64,000 nucleotides of DNA, from assembly GCA_017308135.1 (NCBI GenBank), contig JAFKFM010000008.1:62001-126000 (forward strand). Reading direction: 5' to 3'. Source of the DNA: Alphaproteobacteria bacterium. GTDB lineage: Bacteria; Pseudomonadota; Alphaproteobacteria; CACIAM-22H2. Shown here piece by piece: positions 1-8,129 of this stretch. Below the pieces are notes generated by a model. That model was given only the letters and a program-made list of their open reading frames with translations, was not told where the DNA came from and made no database searches. A program made the translations under genes and the position numbers. How positions within the stretch are numbered: the first letter of the stretch is position 1; the number at the start of each line of letters is the position of its first letter.

Positions 1-857
1 AACAGCGAGGCCGACGTCGTCAGCGTTTCGATCAGCGACGTTTTGAAATTATCGTAGGTCAGACGGCGCGTGGCGATCGCGATCCCGATCGCGCCGATGG
101 CGCCGACCGCACCGCCTTCCGTCGCGGTGAACGCGCCGGAGAACAAGCCGCCGAACACGATCGCCATCAGCAGCAAGGCGGGCCAAATCTTCGCCAAGGC
201 TTCGCGCGGAGAGATGCCGTCGGCGTCGAGCGGACGCGGCGGACAGATATCGGGGCGAAAGCGCGAGATGATCAGCACCACGGCGGAGTAAGCCGCCGCC
301 GTCAGCAAGCCGATGCTAACCCCGCCCATGAAAACCTTGAGTACGGAAGTTTCGGCGAACACGCCATAGACGATCATCAGGATCGACGGGGGAATCAGCG
401 CGCCGATCGTGCCGCCGGCGGCGATGGCGCCGCAGGCGAAGCTGGGCGAATAGCCCGAGCGCACCATTTCCGGGATCGCGATGCGGCCCATGGCGGCGGC
501 CGTGGCGAGGGAAGAGCCGCAGATCGTCGCGAAGCCCGAGCACGCGAAAATCGCCGAGATCGCCAGTGCGCCGGGAATGCGGCGCAGGACCGCCTTGGCC
601 GCTTCGAACAATCCCGTCGTCAAGCCGGCGTGATAGGCGACGAAGCCCATCATCAAAAACATCGGGACGGAGGACAGCGTCCAATTGTCGACGAACGAGT
701 AAGGCGTGTTGGCGATGATGCCCAGCGCCGGTTCGACGCCGATTAGCCATGCCACACCGCTGAACGAGACGACGATCATCGCGATGGCGACCGGCACGCG
801 CAGCACCAGCAGGGCGATCAGCAGCACAACGCCCGCGAAACCCGTTTCGACGCTCAT
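1..857 (-). CDS. dctM: TRAP transporter large permease (DctM type), partial
   Basis: Large membrane subunit of a tripartite ATP-independent periplasmic transporter, which moves an organic acid inward using an ion gradient. Reading the minus strand from the ATG at 857-855 gives 285 codons open to the window edge, so the C-terminal third of a family protein of about 430 residues is missing. It is strongly hydrophobic and carries the family stretch FATICGSSLATAAAMG, followed by a GALIPPS turn. Its start overlaps the stop of the small permease gene (ATGA, 854-857), which indicates translational coupling. It is the last visible gene of an operon that begins with a crotonase, so an aromatic or acyl acid is a reasonable cargo guess; the substrate itself is inference. 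Confidence 0.9.
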   Translation of the reverse strand, partial: MSVETGFAGVVLLIALLVLRVPVAIAMIVVSFSGVAWLIGVEPALGIIANTPYSFVDNWTLSSVPMFLMMGFVAYHAGLTTGLFEAAKAVLRRIPGALAISAIFACSGFATICGSSLATAAAMGRIAIPEMVRSGYSPSFACGAIAAGGTIGALIPPSILMIVYGVFAETSVLKVFMGGVSIGLLTAAAYSAVVLIISRFRPDICPPRPLDADGISPREALAKIWPALLLMAIVFGGLFSGAFTATEGGAVGAIGAIGIAIATRRLTYDNFKTSLIETLTTSASL

Positions 858-1348
858 GGCGCTTCGGACTTTCCAGGTTGAACGATGCGGATAGCGACGG
901 CGACCGCCGCCAGCGCGAAGCCGAGCGGCGGCAGGAAGAAGCCCGGCCAGACGGGCAGCTGGTAGGTTTGCGCCATCACGAAGGCGCCCGTGGCGAAGGC
1001 ATCCAGCGCGTCAGTCAGCGTGACCCAAGCGAGCGTGCCGTAGACGGCGGCGGAGAGCGCCGCGACCAGCCGCTCCAGCGCGTCGCGCGCAACGGCGGAC
1101 AGGAACGGGTCGATCACCTCGACCTGCACCATGCCGCCGCGCCGCTCGACGAAGGCGAGCGGCACGAAGGCGAGCGCGATCATGTAGTACTTGGTCACGA
1201 TCTCGTAGGTCGCGGGGATCGGCGTGTTGCTGACATTGCGCAGGATCACGTCGACGATGACGTGGAGCATCATCGCGACGATCGCGAGCGCGCCGATCAG
1301 AACGAGCGCGTCGAGTAGCAGCGAATGGAGACGGGCAAGGGGGCGCAT
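854..1348 (-). CDS. dctQ: TRAP transporter small permease (DctQ type)
   Basis: Small membrane subunit (164 residues) of the TRAP transporter. Four hydrophobic segments are visible at about residues 11-33, 50-66, 92-112 and 130-155, as in DctQ proteins. It is predicted to associate with the large permease DctM in the inner membrane. The stop overlaps the dctM start by four bases, and 58 bases separate it from dctP upstream. Sequence conservation in DctQ is low, so the call rests on size, topology and the flanking dctM and dctP genes. Confidence 0.88.
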   Translation of the reverse strand: MRPLARLHSLLLDALVLIGALAIVAMMLHVIVDVILRNVSNTPIPATYEIVTKYYMIALAFVPLAFVERRGGMVQVEVIDPFLSAVARDALERLVAALSAAVYGTLAWVTLTDALDAFATGAFVMAQTYQLPVWPGFFLPPLGFALAAVAVAIRIVQPGKSEAP

Positions 1349-1406
1349 CGATCCTCCGGCGTGAATCCGGAAGCCGGCGCCGCCGGCCTCCGGAATTCGG
1401 ACCGCA

Positions 1407-2531
1407 TCACATGCCGTATTTGGAATAGTCGAGTTTCGACCAGACTTCTTCCTGCAGCTTCACGGCCATCTGCTTGGGATCGCTGTTCACCGAATTGGCG
1501 ATGGCGGTCCATTTTTCGGTCAAGGCCAGGAAACGCTTGATGCGTTCGCCCGCGTCCTGGATACCGAAATTCTTGGCACTAAGGGCGGCGACGGATTCGG
1601 GTTCCGTCTTGGCGAAGGCTTGGAACGCGGCCACGAACGCCGCGTCGGGCTGGATCATCTCGATGCCCTTGGCCTTGGCGGCGGCTTCGGCTTCCTTCTC
1701 CATCTCCGTGCCCCAGCGATGGGTGAAGTCGGTGTTGGCGCGGTTGGCCGCGCGCGCCATCGCCGCGCGATCCTGGACCGACAGGCTGTCCCAGGTCGCG
1801 TTCGCCGTGGCGAAGTTCGACGTCGATTGATAGAGCCCGATCGGCAGGTAGGTGACGTATTTCACCGTTTCGACCAAACGGAACGAGATCAGATCGGCGA
1901 TCGACGCCATTGTGCCGTCGATCACGCCCTGGTTCATCGCTTCGAACTGGTCGAACACCGACATCTGCACGGGCGTCGCGCCGAAATGCTGCGCGAGCCG
2001 GGCCCACGGGGCGCCGCCCGACCGCAAGCGCAGACCTTTGAGGTCTTCGGGTTTGCGCACCGGTTTGGTCGTCATGATCTCGTAGACGTCCGAAGCGCCG
2101 GAACCCAGGAACACGACGCCGAAGCGGCGCATTTCGCGCTGGCAAGGTTCGCAGTTGACGACGAATTCGGTGACGGCGGCGGCGGTCGCTTGCGGGTTGG
2201 TGCCCAGCAGCGACAATTCGCCCGCCAGCGCCATGTTCGGCAGATCGGCGGGGAAATAGAGCGGCAGAAGATTGCCGACTTCGGTGATGCGGCTGCGCAG
2301 CGCGTCCTTCATCTGCCCGAGATTGACGACCTCGGGGCCGAGGATCTTGGCGGTCAGACGGCCTTGCGATTCCTCGGGCAGATACTTGGCGAAATTCGTG
2401 TACATCACGCCGTTCGCCGGATGGGCGGGCGGGGCGGCGGGGGCGGTGCGCAATTCGCGCGCGTTGACGGCCGACCCTAGTGTCAGCGACCCCGCTACGG
2501 CGAGGACCGCAAGCTTGACGAGCGTTCGCAT
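1407..2531 (-). CDS. dctP: TRAP transporter substrate-binding protein (DctP type)
   Basis: Periplasmic solute-binding protein of 374 residues with a cleavable Sec signal at about residues 1-24 ending in AVNA. Family features are the MKDALRSR helix near 74-81, the segment DLKGLRLRSGG whose Arg170 sits where DctP proteins bind the substrate carboxylate, and FDQFEAMNQGVIDGT. An odd point is a CxxC pair (Cys127, Cys130), which could form a disulfide or bind metal; I do not know this from ordinary DctP proteins. The gene is followed by dctQ and dctM and lies 19 bases after the amidohydrolase. The ligand is probably an organic acid; the neighbouring CoA-ligase genes suggest an aromatic one, by inference. 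Confidence 0.9.
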   Translation of the reverse strand: MRTLVKLAVLAVAGSLTLGSAVNARELRTAPAAPPAHPANGVMYTNFAKYLPEESQGRLTAKILGPEVVNLGQMKDALRSRITEVGNLLPLYFPADLPNMALAGELSLLGTNPQATAAAVTEFVVNCEPCQREMRRFGVVFLGSGASDVYEIMTTKPVRKPEDLKGLRLRSGGAPWARLAQHFGATPVQMSVFDQFEAMNQGVIDGTMASIADLISFRLVETVKYVTYLPIGLYQSTSNFATANATWDSLSVQDRAAMARAANRANTDFTHRWGTEMEKEAEAAAKAKGIEMIQPDAAFVAAFQAFAKTEPESVAALSAKNFGIQDAGERIKRFLALTEKWTAIANSVNSDPKQMAVKLQEEVWSKLDYSKYGM

Positions 2532-2550
2532 GATAACCTCCCTGTGCGCC

Positions 2551-3432
2551 TCATTTGAGGTTCAAAAGCCTCGTTGCGTTTTCCTTCAGGATGAGGGGGC
2601 GCACCTCGTCCTTGAACGGCATTTGGGCGAAGTCGGCGAGCCACGTATCGGGCGTTATCGCCGGCCAGTCGGACCCGAAAAGCATCTTCTTCTTGAGCAG
2701 CGCGTTGGCGTACTTCACCAGAATTTCGGGGAAGTATTTCGGCCGCCAGCCGCTAAGATCGATATAGACGTTGGGCTTGTGCTGGCAGACGGCGAGCGCT
2801 TCCTCCTGCCAGGGGAAGGACGGATGGGCCATTACGATCGGCATGTCGGGGAAATCCGCCGCCACATCGTCGAGATGGATCGGGTTCGAGTATTTGAGGC
2901 GCATGCCCATGCCGCCGCGCATGCCCGAGCCCACGCCGGTCTGCCCGGTATGGAACAGCGAGATGGCACCTTCGGCGGCGATCGCCTCGTAGAGCGGATA
3001 GGCCATGCGGTCGTTCGGGAAGAAACCTTGCATGGTCGGATGGAACTTGAAGCCGCGCACGCCGAAATCGCGCACCAGGCGGCGCGCTTCGCGCGCACCG
3101 ACGCGCCCCTTGGCGGGATCGATCGACGCGAACGGGATCAGGATGTCGGCGTTTTCGGCGCAGATGCGCGCGACCTCCTCGTTCGCGTAACGCTTGAATC
3201 CCGTCTCGCGCTCGGCATCGACGGGGAAGATCACCGCCGCGATCTTGCGTTCGCGATAATACGCGGCCGTCCGCTCGACGCTCGGCAGCATGCCGTCGGC
3301 ACCGGCGGGATTGCAGAAATACCGGGCCATGCCGGCTTGGAATTCGTTGTAGCCGTCGTCGCGCGCGCAATCGCACGGCTCTTCCGCGTGGGTGTGGAAG
3401 TCGATCGCGACGATGTTCGCGAGATCGATCAT
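2551..3432 (-). CDS. Amidohydrolase-2 family metal-dependent hydrolase
   Basis: Predicted 293-residue TIM-barrel enzyme of the ACMSD/LigJ-like amidohydrolase-2 family. Metal-ligand candidates are the HTH pair His13 and His15 near the N-terminus, His161 (FHTG), His203 (AHPSF) and Asp255 (GSDWP). Members are decarboxylases, lactone hydrolases or hydratases acting on aromatic ring-cleavage products. The ATG at 3432 was chosen because it overlaps the marR stop as ATGA (3429-3432); upstream extension in this frame is only the shadow of marR. In this operon it may act on a hydroxycinnamate metabolite or an alternative ring-fission product. The precise reaction cannot be read from the sequence. Confidence 0.85.
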   Translation of the reverse strand: MIDLANIVAIDFHTHAEEPCDCARDDGYNEFQAGMARYFCNPAGADGMLPSVERTAAYYRERKIAAVIFPVDAERETGFKRYANEEVARICAENADILIPFASIDPAKGRVGAREARRLVRDFGVRGFKFHPTMQGFFPNDRMAYPLYEAIAAEGAISLFHTGQTGVGSGMRGGMGMRLKYSNPIHLDDVAADFPDMPIVMAHPSFPWQEEALAVCQHKPNVYIDLSGWRPKYFPEILVKYANALLKKKMLFGSDWPAITPDTWLADFAQMPFKDEVRPLILKENATRLLNLK

Positions 3433-3899
3433 GGGGGCGCCCCGATACCCGCGAATTTGCGCAGCAGCGCCACGAAATCCGTGTATTCGCGGTCGTTCAA
3501 TGTGCCGCGCTCGGCGCGATGAATCGCGCGCATTTCCGTCCGGCTGCGCTCGTATGCCGACTTGCCCGCTTTGGTCAGCGACAGGCGGACGGAGCGCCGG
3601 TCGTTGGGCGGTACGTAACGCTCGATCAAGCCGTCGTCGACCATCGCGCGCACCAGCTTGGTCATGTGCGCGGGCTTGATCATCAAGCGCCGCGCGATGG
3701 CGCCCTGGCGCAAACCGGGGTTGAGGGCGATCACCCACAGCACCGTCAGCGCACCGGGTTTCAAGCCGAGTTCGGACACGCGGAAGAAATGCGCGAAGGC
3801 GCGCAGCTGCGCCATGCGCAGCAGGAAGCCGAGCGTCGTCTCGATTTCGCCCAGATCGACGCGTTCGGCCTCGATCTCCTCGCGCGTGAACTGATTCAT
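3429..3899 (-). CDS. MarR-family transcriptional regulator
   Basis: A 156-residue winged-helix regulator. The body GALTVLWVIALNPGLRQG, the recognition helix around IKPAHMTKLVRAMVDDGLI and the wing DRRSVRLSLTKAG are typical of MarR. It overlaps both neighbours by four bases, so it is produced together with the crotonase and the amidohydrolase. MarR proteins beside feruloyl-CoA synthase genes commonly respond to hydroxycinnamoyl-CoA thioesters (known for FerC/CouR-type proteins); that this one does the same, acting on the divergent 4676-4771 region, is inference. Confidence 0.88.
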   Translation of the reverse strand: MNQFTREEIEAERVDLGEIETTLGFLLRMAQLRAFAHFFRVSELGLKPGALTVLWVIALNPGLRQGAIARRLMIKPAHMTKLVRAMVDDGLIERYVPPNDRRSVRLSLTKAGKSAYERSRTEMRAIHRAERGTLNDREYTDFVALLRKFAGIGAPP

Positions 3900-4675
3900 T
3901 CGCCCCCACCCGGAGCGGCGACCTTCGCCGCGCGCTTTTCGAGGAAGGCTTTGAGCCGCGCTTCGGCCTCAGGGCTCGTCGCGGTGAGGGCAGCGACGAA
4001 GCTTTCCGCGAACAGCCCGTCGTCGTTGGACATGTCCTGGATGCGCGGCAGCGCGTTGACGATCGCGTAATTCGAAATTTCGGCGTTGCCGGCGGCGCGC
4101 GCGGCGAGCTCCAGCGCCTTGTCGAGCGCCTTGCCGGCGGGCACGACATATTGCACGGCGTTCCAGCGTTCGGCCGTCGCGGCGTCGATCGTGCGGCCGG
4201 TCAGCATCATGTCGGTGACGCGCGCGACGCCGAGCAAGCGCGTGGTCCGCACCGATCCGCCGCCGCCCAGGAAAATGCCGCGCTGGCCTTCGGGCAGCGC
4301 GAAGAACGCGGTTTCGTCCGCTACGCGGACATGGGTGGCGGAGGCGAGTTCCAGCCCGCCGCCGACCACGGCGCCGTGCAACGCCGAGAACCACGGCAAG
4401 CGCCCGCGATGGATGCGATCGAACGCGCGATGCCAGCGCCGCGAACCGTGCAGCCCGTCGAATGCGGATTTGCCGAGATGCTCGGCGAGATCGAGACCGG
4501 CGCAGAAATGCGGACCCGCGCCATGCACGATTCCGGCCTTCGCGTGACGTTCGGCCCAATCGACCGCCGCTTCGAGTTCGCCGATGACCGCGTCGCAAAT
4601 CGCATTGCGCTTGTCCGGGCGGTTGAGCCCGATCAACGCGATGTCGCCGCGCAATTCGGTGACGAGAAACGGCAT
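3896..4675 (-). CDS. Crotonase / enoyl-CoA hydratase family protein
   Basis: A 259-residue crotonase-fold enzyme. Both glutamates needed for hydration are present: Glu109 in GGGLELA and Glu129 in LPEGQRG. The oxyanion-hole segments are FCAGLDL (about 58-64) and HGAVVGGG (100-107). It diverges from feruloyl-CoA synthase, so its likely substrate is a hydroxycinnamoyl-CoA, hydrated either to give the aldehyde plus acetyl-CoA (Ech type) or as the first beta-oxidation step. I cannot tell the two apart by eye, so no symbol is given. A good sigma70-like promoter lies just upstream on the minus strand. First gene of the crotonase-marR-amidohydrolase-TRAP operon. Confidence 0.87.
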   Translation of the reverse strand: MPFLVTELRGDIALIGLNRPDKRNAICDAVIGELEAAVDWAERHAKAGIVHGAGPHFCAGLDLAEHLGKSAFDGLHGSRRWHRAFDRIHRGRLPWFSALHGAVVGGGLELASATHVRVADETAFFALPEGQRGIFLGGGGSVRTTRLLGVARVTDMMLTGRTIDAATAERWNAVQYVVPAGKALDKALELAARAAGNAEISNYAIVNALPRIQDMSNDDGLFAESFVAALTATSPEAEARLKAFLEKRAAKVAAPGGGE

Positions 4676-4771
4676 GAAGCGTTGGTCCTCCCGGAATTCG
4701 ACGGCTTATTCGTGGAGATACTATCTTCGGAGATTGTTTCCATGTAAAGTATTTTCAGGGAGAGACGCCGA
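4676..4771. promoter_or_regulatory. Divergent promoter region, crotonase operon / feruloyl-CoA synthase
   Basis: This 96-base AT-richer spacer separates two divergent operons. On the minus strand TTTACA (4743-4748) and GATAGT (4720-4725) are separated by 17 bases and match the sigma70 consensus in 5 of 6 and 4 of 6 positions; this would start the crotonase operon. ATACT near 4718 and AGTAT near 4749 form a weak interrupted inverted repeat that could be a MarR site. The plus-strand ribosome site is GGGAGAG at about 4758-4764. Regulator binding is inference. Confidence 0.5.
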
Positions 4772-6601
4772 ATGGCCGGAATAGGCTTTCGCGAAGTCGA
4801 ATTATGGCGGGCGGATATCGCCTGGGAACGCCGGGCGGACGGTTCGATTCTTGTCCGGCAAACCGGTGCGCTGCCCGATTATCCGGATCGCATGTCCGAT
4901 CGCATCGTCCATTGGGCGGCGGCCGCACCGGATCGAACATGGATGGCCGAGCGCGGGCCCGACGGTGATTGGCGCCGCGTGTCCTATGCCGAATTGCTGA
5001 CGTCGATCCGCTCGATCGGGCAACGCTTGCTCGAGTTGGGGCTGGGGCCGGAACGTCCCTTAGCGATCCTGTCGGGCAATTCCATCGCGCATGGGCTGAT
5101 GGCGCTGGGCGCGCAATACGCGGGCATTCCGTCCGCCGCGGTATCGACCGGTTATTCGCTCGCGGGCGACGGCTTCGGGCGATTGAAGGAAGTCGCCGCA
5201 CAGACGATGCCGGGCGCGGTGTTCGCCGACGATACCGATCGCTACGCGGCCGCGTTGCGCGCGGTGTTTCCCGATCTGCCGCATCTGGGTTTGCGCGGAC
5301 AAGGAAGGCGCTTGGAATGGCGCGACTTGATCGCGGCGACCGATACGGCGCAAGCCGACGCCGCCTATCGCGCGACCGGGCCCGACACCGTGGCGAAGTT
5401 CATGTTCACCTCGGGCACGACGGGAACGCCGAAAGCCGTGATCCAAACCCAGCGCATGCTGTGTTCGAACATGGCGATGGTGCTCGATTGCTACGCCTAT
5501 CTGAAGGACGAGAATCCGGTCTTCGTCGATTGGGCGCCCTGGAGCCATGTCGCCGCCGGCAACAAGGTCTTCAACATGGCGATCTATAACGGCGGCACCT
5601 ATTACATCGACGAAGGCAAGCCGACGCGCGCCGATATCGGCAAGTCGATCCGCAATCTCGCCGAGATCTCGCCCAACTGGTATTTCAACGTGCCCGCCGG
5701 TTACGAGATGCTGGTCGAGGCGATGCGCGCCGACCCGGCGATGGGCCGCAATTTCTTCCGCGACCTGAAGCTGTTGATGTATGCGGGGGCGGCGATGGGC
5801 GAGCATCTGTGGAACGAGATCGACCGTCAGGCCGAAGCGGCGACGGGCACGCGCATCCTGCAGACGACGGGGCTCGGTTCGACCGAGACCGCGCCCTTCG
5901 CGCTGTTTTGTACCGATCCGCAGGATCGGCCCGGCAATGTCGGCATTCCCGCGAAAGGCATCACGTTGAAGCTAGTGCCGCAGGACGGCCAATGGGAAGC
6001 GCGCCTCAAAGGCCCGAACGTGACGCCCGGCTATTGGCGCGATGCGGCGCAAACCGCCGCCGCGTTCGACGAGGAAGGCTTCTACAAACTCGGCGACGCG
6101 TTGCGCTTCGCCGATCCCGCGGACCCGGCGAAGGGTTTTTTCTTCGACGGGCGCACCGCCGAAAACTTCAAGATGTCGACCGGCACCTGGGTTGCGGTCG
6201 GCAATCTGCGCAAGCGGATCGTCGATGCGCTGAACGGTTTGGCGAGCGACGCCGTGATCGCGGGTGAAGGCCGCGAGGCACTGGGCGTATTGCTTGTGCC
6301 GTTCCGTCCGGCGATCGAGCGCGTCGTGCCGGGTGGCACGGAGTTGGCGGATTCGGAACTTTTCGCGCATCCGGCCGCGCGCGCGGCGGTCGCCAAGGCG
6401 CTCGAGGCGTATAACGCGAAGGCGGGCGGGGCGTCGGAGCGCGTCGCGCGCGCGCGATTTTTCGCGTCGGCCCCCGATCGCGCCAAGGGCGAACTGACCG
6501 AGAAAGGCTCGGTCAATCAGCGCGTCGCCTTGCGCTTGCGCGACGCGGAAGTCGCCGCGATGTTCGCGGGCGATGCGGCAACGATCGTTATCGGAAGGTA
6601 G
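4772..6601 (+). CDS. fcs: Feruloyl-CoA synthase (AMP-dependent acyl-CoA ligase)
   Basis: A 609-residue adenylate-forming ligase that activates ferulate, and probably coumarate or caffeate, with ATP and CoA. The phosphate-binding loop FTSGTTGTPK is at about 212-221, the TGLGSTETAP motif follows near 368, the YKLGDALR segment is near 435, and the C-terminal catalytic-lysine region is around KGELTEKGSVN. Length and the N-terminal block (WRADIAWERRADGS, LPDYPDRMSDR) resemble feruloyl-CoA synthases rather than 4-coumarate ligases of about 540 residues. The ATG has a GGGAGAG ribosome site. Stop is 4 bases before the SDR gene, so the two form an operon divergent from the crotonase and MarR genes. 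Confidence 0.87.
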   Translation: MAGIGFREVELWRADIAWERRADGSILVRQTGALPDYPDRMSDRIVHWAAAAPDRTWMAERGPDGDWRRVSYAELLTSIRSIGQRLLELGLGPERPLAILSGNSIAHGLMALGAQYAGIPSAAVSTGYSLAGDGFGRLKEVAAQTMPGAVFADDTDRYAAALRAVFPDLPHLGLRGQGRRLEWRDLIAATDTAQADAAYRATGPDTVAKFMFTSGTTGTPKAVIQTQRMLCSNMAMVLDCYAYLKDENPVFVDWAPWSHVAAGNKVFNMAIYNGGTYYIDEGKPTRADIGKSIRNLAEISPNWYFNVPAGYEMLVEAMRADPAMGRNFFRDLKLLMYAGAAMGEHLWNEIDRQAEAATGTRILQTTGLGSTETAPFALFCTDPQDRPGNVGIPAKGITLKLVPQDGQWEARLKGPNVTPGYWRDAAQTAAAFDEEGFYKLGDALRFADPADPAKGFFFDGRTAENFKMSTGTWVAVGNLRKRIVDALNGLASDAVIAGEGREALGVLLVPFRPAIERVVPGGTELADSELFAHPAARAAVAKALEAYNAKAGGASERVARARFFASAPDRAKGELTEKGSVNQRVALRLRDAEVAAMFAGDAATIVIGR

Positions 6602-6605
6602 CGTC

Positions 6606-7367
6606 ATGGACATCCAAAACCGTTCCGCCTTGGTGACGGGGGCGGGCTCCGGCCTCGGCGCCGCCGTTGCGCGCGCCCTGGCCGCGCGCGGCGCGAAGGT
6701 CGCGGTGATCGATCGCGACGGCGACAAGGCGCGCGCGACCGCCGGTGAAATCGGCGGCTTGGCGCTGACGGCCGATGTGCGCCGCGAGGCGGAGATCGTC
6801 GCCGTGCTCGACGCGATCGATGAAGCGCATGGCACGGCAAGTATCGTCGTGAACTGTGCCGGCATCGGCACGGCGGGGCGAATCGTCGGCCGCGAAGGCC
6901 CGCTGTCGCTCGACGCGTTCGCGCGCGTGATCGACGTCAATCTGATCGGCACGTTCAACGTGATGCGTCTGGCCGCCGCACGGATGAGCGTGTTGGCGCC
7001 CGACGCCGACGGGGCGCGTGGCGCCATCGTCAACACCGCGTCAGTCGCCGCCTATGACGGGCAGATCGGGCAGGCGGCCTATGCCGCGTCGAAAGGCGGC
7101 ATCGTGGCGATGACCTTGCCCGCCGCGCGTGAATTCGCGCGCTTCGGTATCCGCGTCAACACGATCGCGCCCGGCGTGTTCTTGACGCCGCTGCTGGGCG
7201 AGTTGCCGGAGGAATCGCGCCGCTCACTGGCGGCGGATATTCCGTTCCCGGCGCGGCTGGGCGGCCCGGACGAGTTCGCGGACGCGGTGCTGTTTTGCGT
7301 CGCCAACGGCTATATCAACGGCGAGACGATCCGTCTCGACGGCGCGCTGCGCATGAAAGCGAAATAA
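6606..7367 (+). CDS. SDR oxidoreductase, type II 3-hydroxyacyl-CoA dehydrogenase-like
   Basis: A 253-residue short-chain dehydrogenase. The NAD-binding TGAGSGLG is at residues 11-18, the NCAG motif at 83-86, and the catalytic Ser146, Tyr159 and Lys163 are present. The overall pattern, including NTASVAAYDGQIGQAAYAASKGG (split over 143-165) and the PFPARLG block, matches the HSD10/type II 3-hydroxyacyl-CoA dehydrogenases. ATG at 6606 follows GGAAGGTAGCGTC. Directly downstream of fcs, it would oxidise the 3-hydroxyacyl-CoA made by the crotonase, suggesting CoA-dependent beta-oxidation of the ferulate side chain. A thiolase is not in the window. Confidence 0.85.
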   Translation: MDIQNRSALVTGAGSGLGAAVARALAARGAKVAVIDRDGDKARATAGEIGGLALTADVRREAEIVAVLDAIDEAHGTASIVVNCAGIGTAGRIVGREGPLSLDAFARVIDVNLIGTFNVMRLAAARMSVLAPDADGARGAIVNTASVAAYDGQIGQAAYAASKGGIVAMTLPAAREFARFGIRVNTIAPGVFLTPLLGELPEESRRSLAADIPFPARLGGPDEFADAVLFCVANGYINGETIRLDGALRMKAK

Positions 7368-7370
7368 CGC

Positions 7371-8129
7371 TCAGCGCTTGGGGGCGAATTTCCGGGCGAG
7401 CGGATCGAGGACGAGTTTCTCGCCCGCGACGAATAGCAGCACGATCGCCAAGCACGCGGCAATGACCGTCGCCATATCGGCCGAGCCTTGCGCCTGGAGC
7501 ATCAGATAGCCGAGGCCCGATGTGCCGCCGAGCAACTCGGACACCAGCGCGATCTTCCACGCGATGCCGTAGGCGATGCGCAGCGACCCCAGGATATAGG
7601 GCAGCAGCAGCGGCGCCGCGACCATCGCCAGTGCGCGCGTGCGGTTGCGGGTGAAGCTTTGCGCCATCTCCATCGTTTCGGCGTCGATCTGGCGCAAACC
7701 TTCCGCGATATTGATCAAACAGAAGGGCGTGAGGATCGCGACCTGGACGAAGACGACCGGGAAATCGCCCGGCTGAAACCAGATCGCCGCCAGGATCGCC
7801 CAGCCGATCGACGGAAAGGAATTGAGGAAGGGCAGCGTCATGCCCCGGATCACCCAATCTAGCGCGGGCACGCCGCGATTGATCAGCGCCAAGCCGCCGC
7901 CCAGCACGAGGGCGAGCACGACCGCGAGCAACACGCGCCACACCGACGAGAATGTGTGCGAAAGGAAACTCGGCGTGACGAACATCGCGACCAGGCGTTC
8001 GCCGACCGCGATCGGGCCGGGCAGCACGAAATCGGGCAGGCCGCGGGCCCCCCACGCCCAGGCGAGGATCGCGAGCAAGACGGCGATATCAGCGGCGATT
8101 TGCGCCTTGCTGCGGCCCAGTACGTTCAT
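7371..8129 (-). CDS. ABC transporter permease (NitT/TauT type)
   Basis: A 252-residue inner-membrane permease with about six hydrophobic segments and the cytoplasmic EAA-loop region centred on EMAQSFTRNRTRALAM (about residues 150-165). It converges with the SDR gene, three bases apart. The start overlaps the stop of the other permease gene (ATGA, 8126-8129). It pairs with a different permease in the same operon, so the channel is probably a heterodimer. The substrate is unknown; the operon begins with a carboxylesterase. Confidence 0.87.
   Translation of the reverse strand: MNVLGRSKAQIAADIAVLLAILAWAWGARGLPDFVLPGPIAVGERLVAMFVTPSFLSHTFSSVWRVLLAVVLALVLGGGLALINRGVPALDWVIRGMTLPFLNSFPSIGWAILAAIWFQPGDFPVVFVQVAILTPFCLINIAEGLRQIDAETMEMAQSFTRNRTRALAMVAAPLLLPYILGSLRIAYGIAWKIALVSELLGGTSGLGYLMLQAQGSADMATVIAACLAIVLLFVAGEKLVLDPLARKFAPKR

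Noticed and set aside
2551-4149. Amidohydrolase extended to 532 codons
   Set aside because: The first 239 codons are an out-of-frame reading of marR and the crotonase; the ATG at 3432 overlaps the marR stop in the usual ATGA form.
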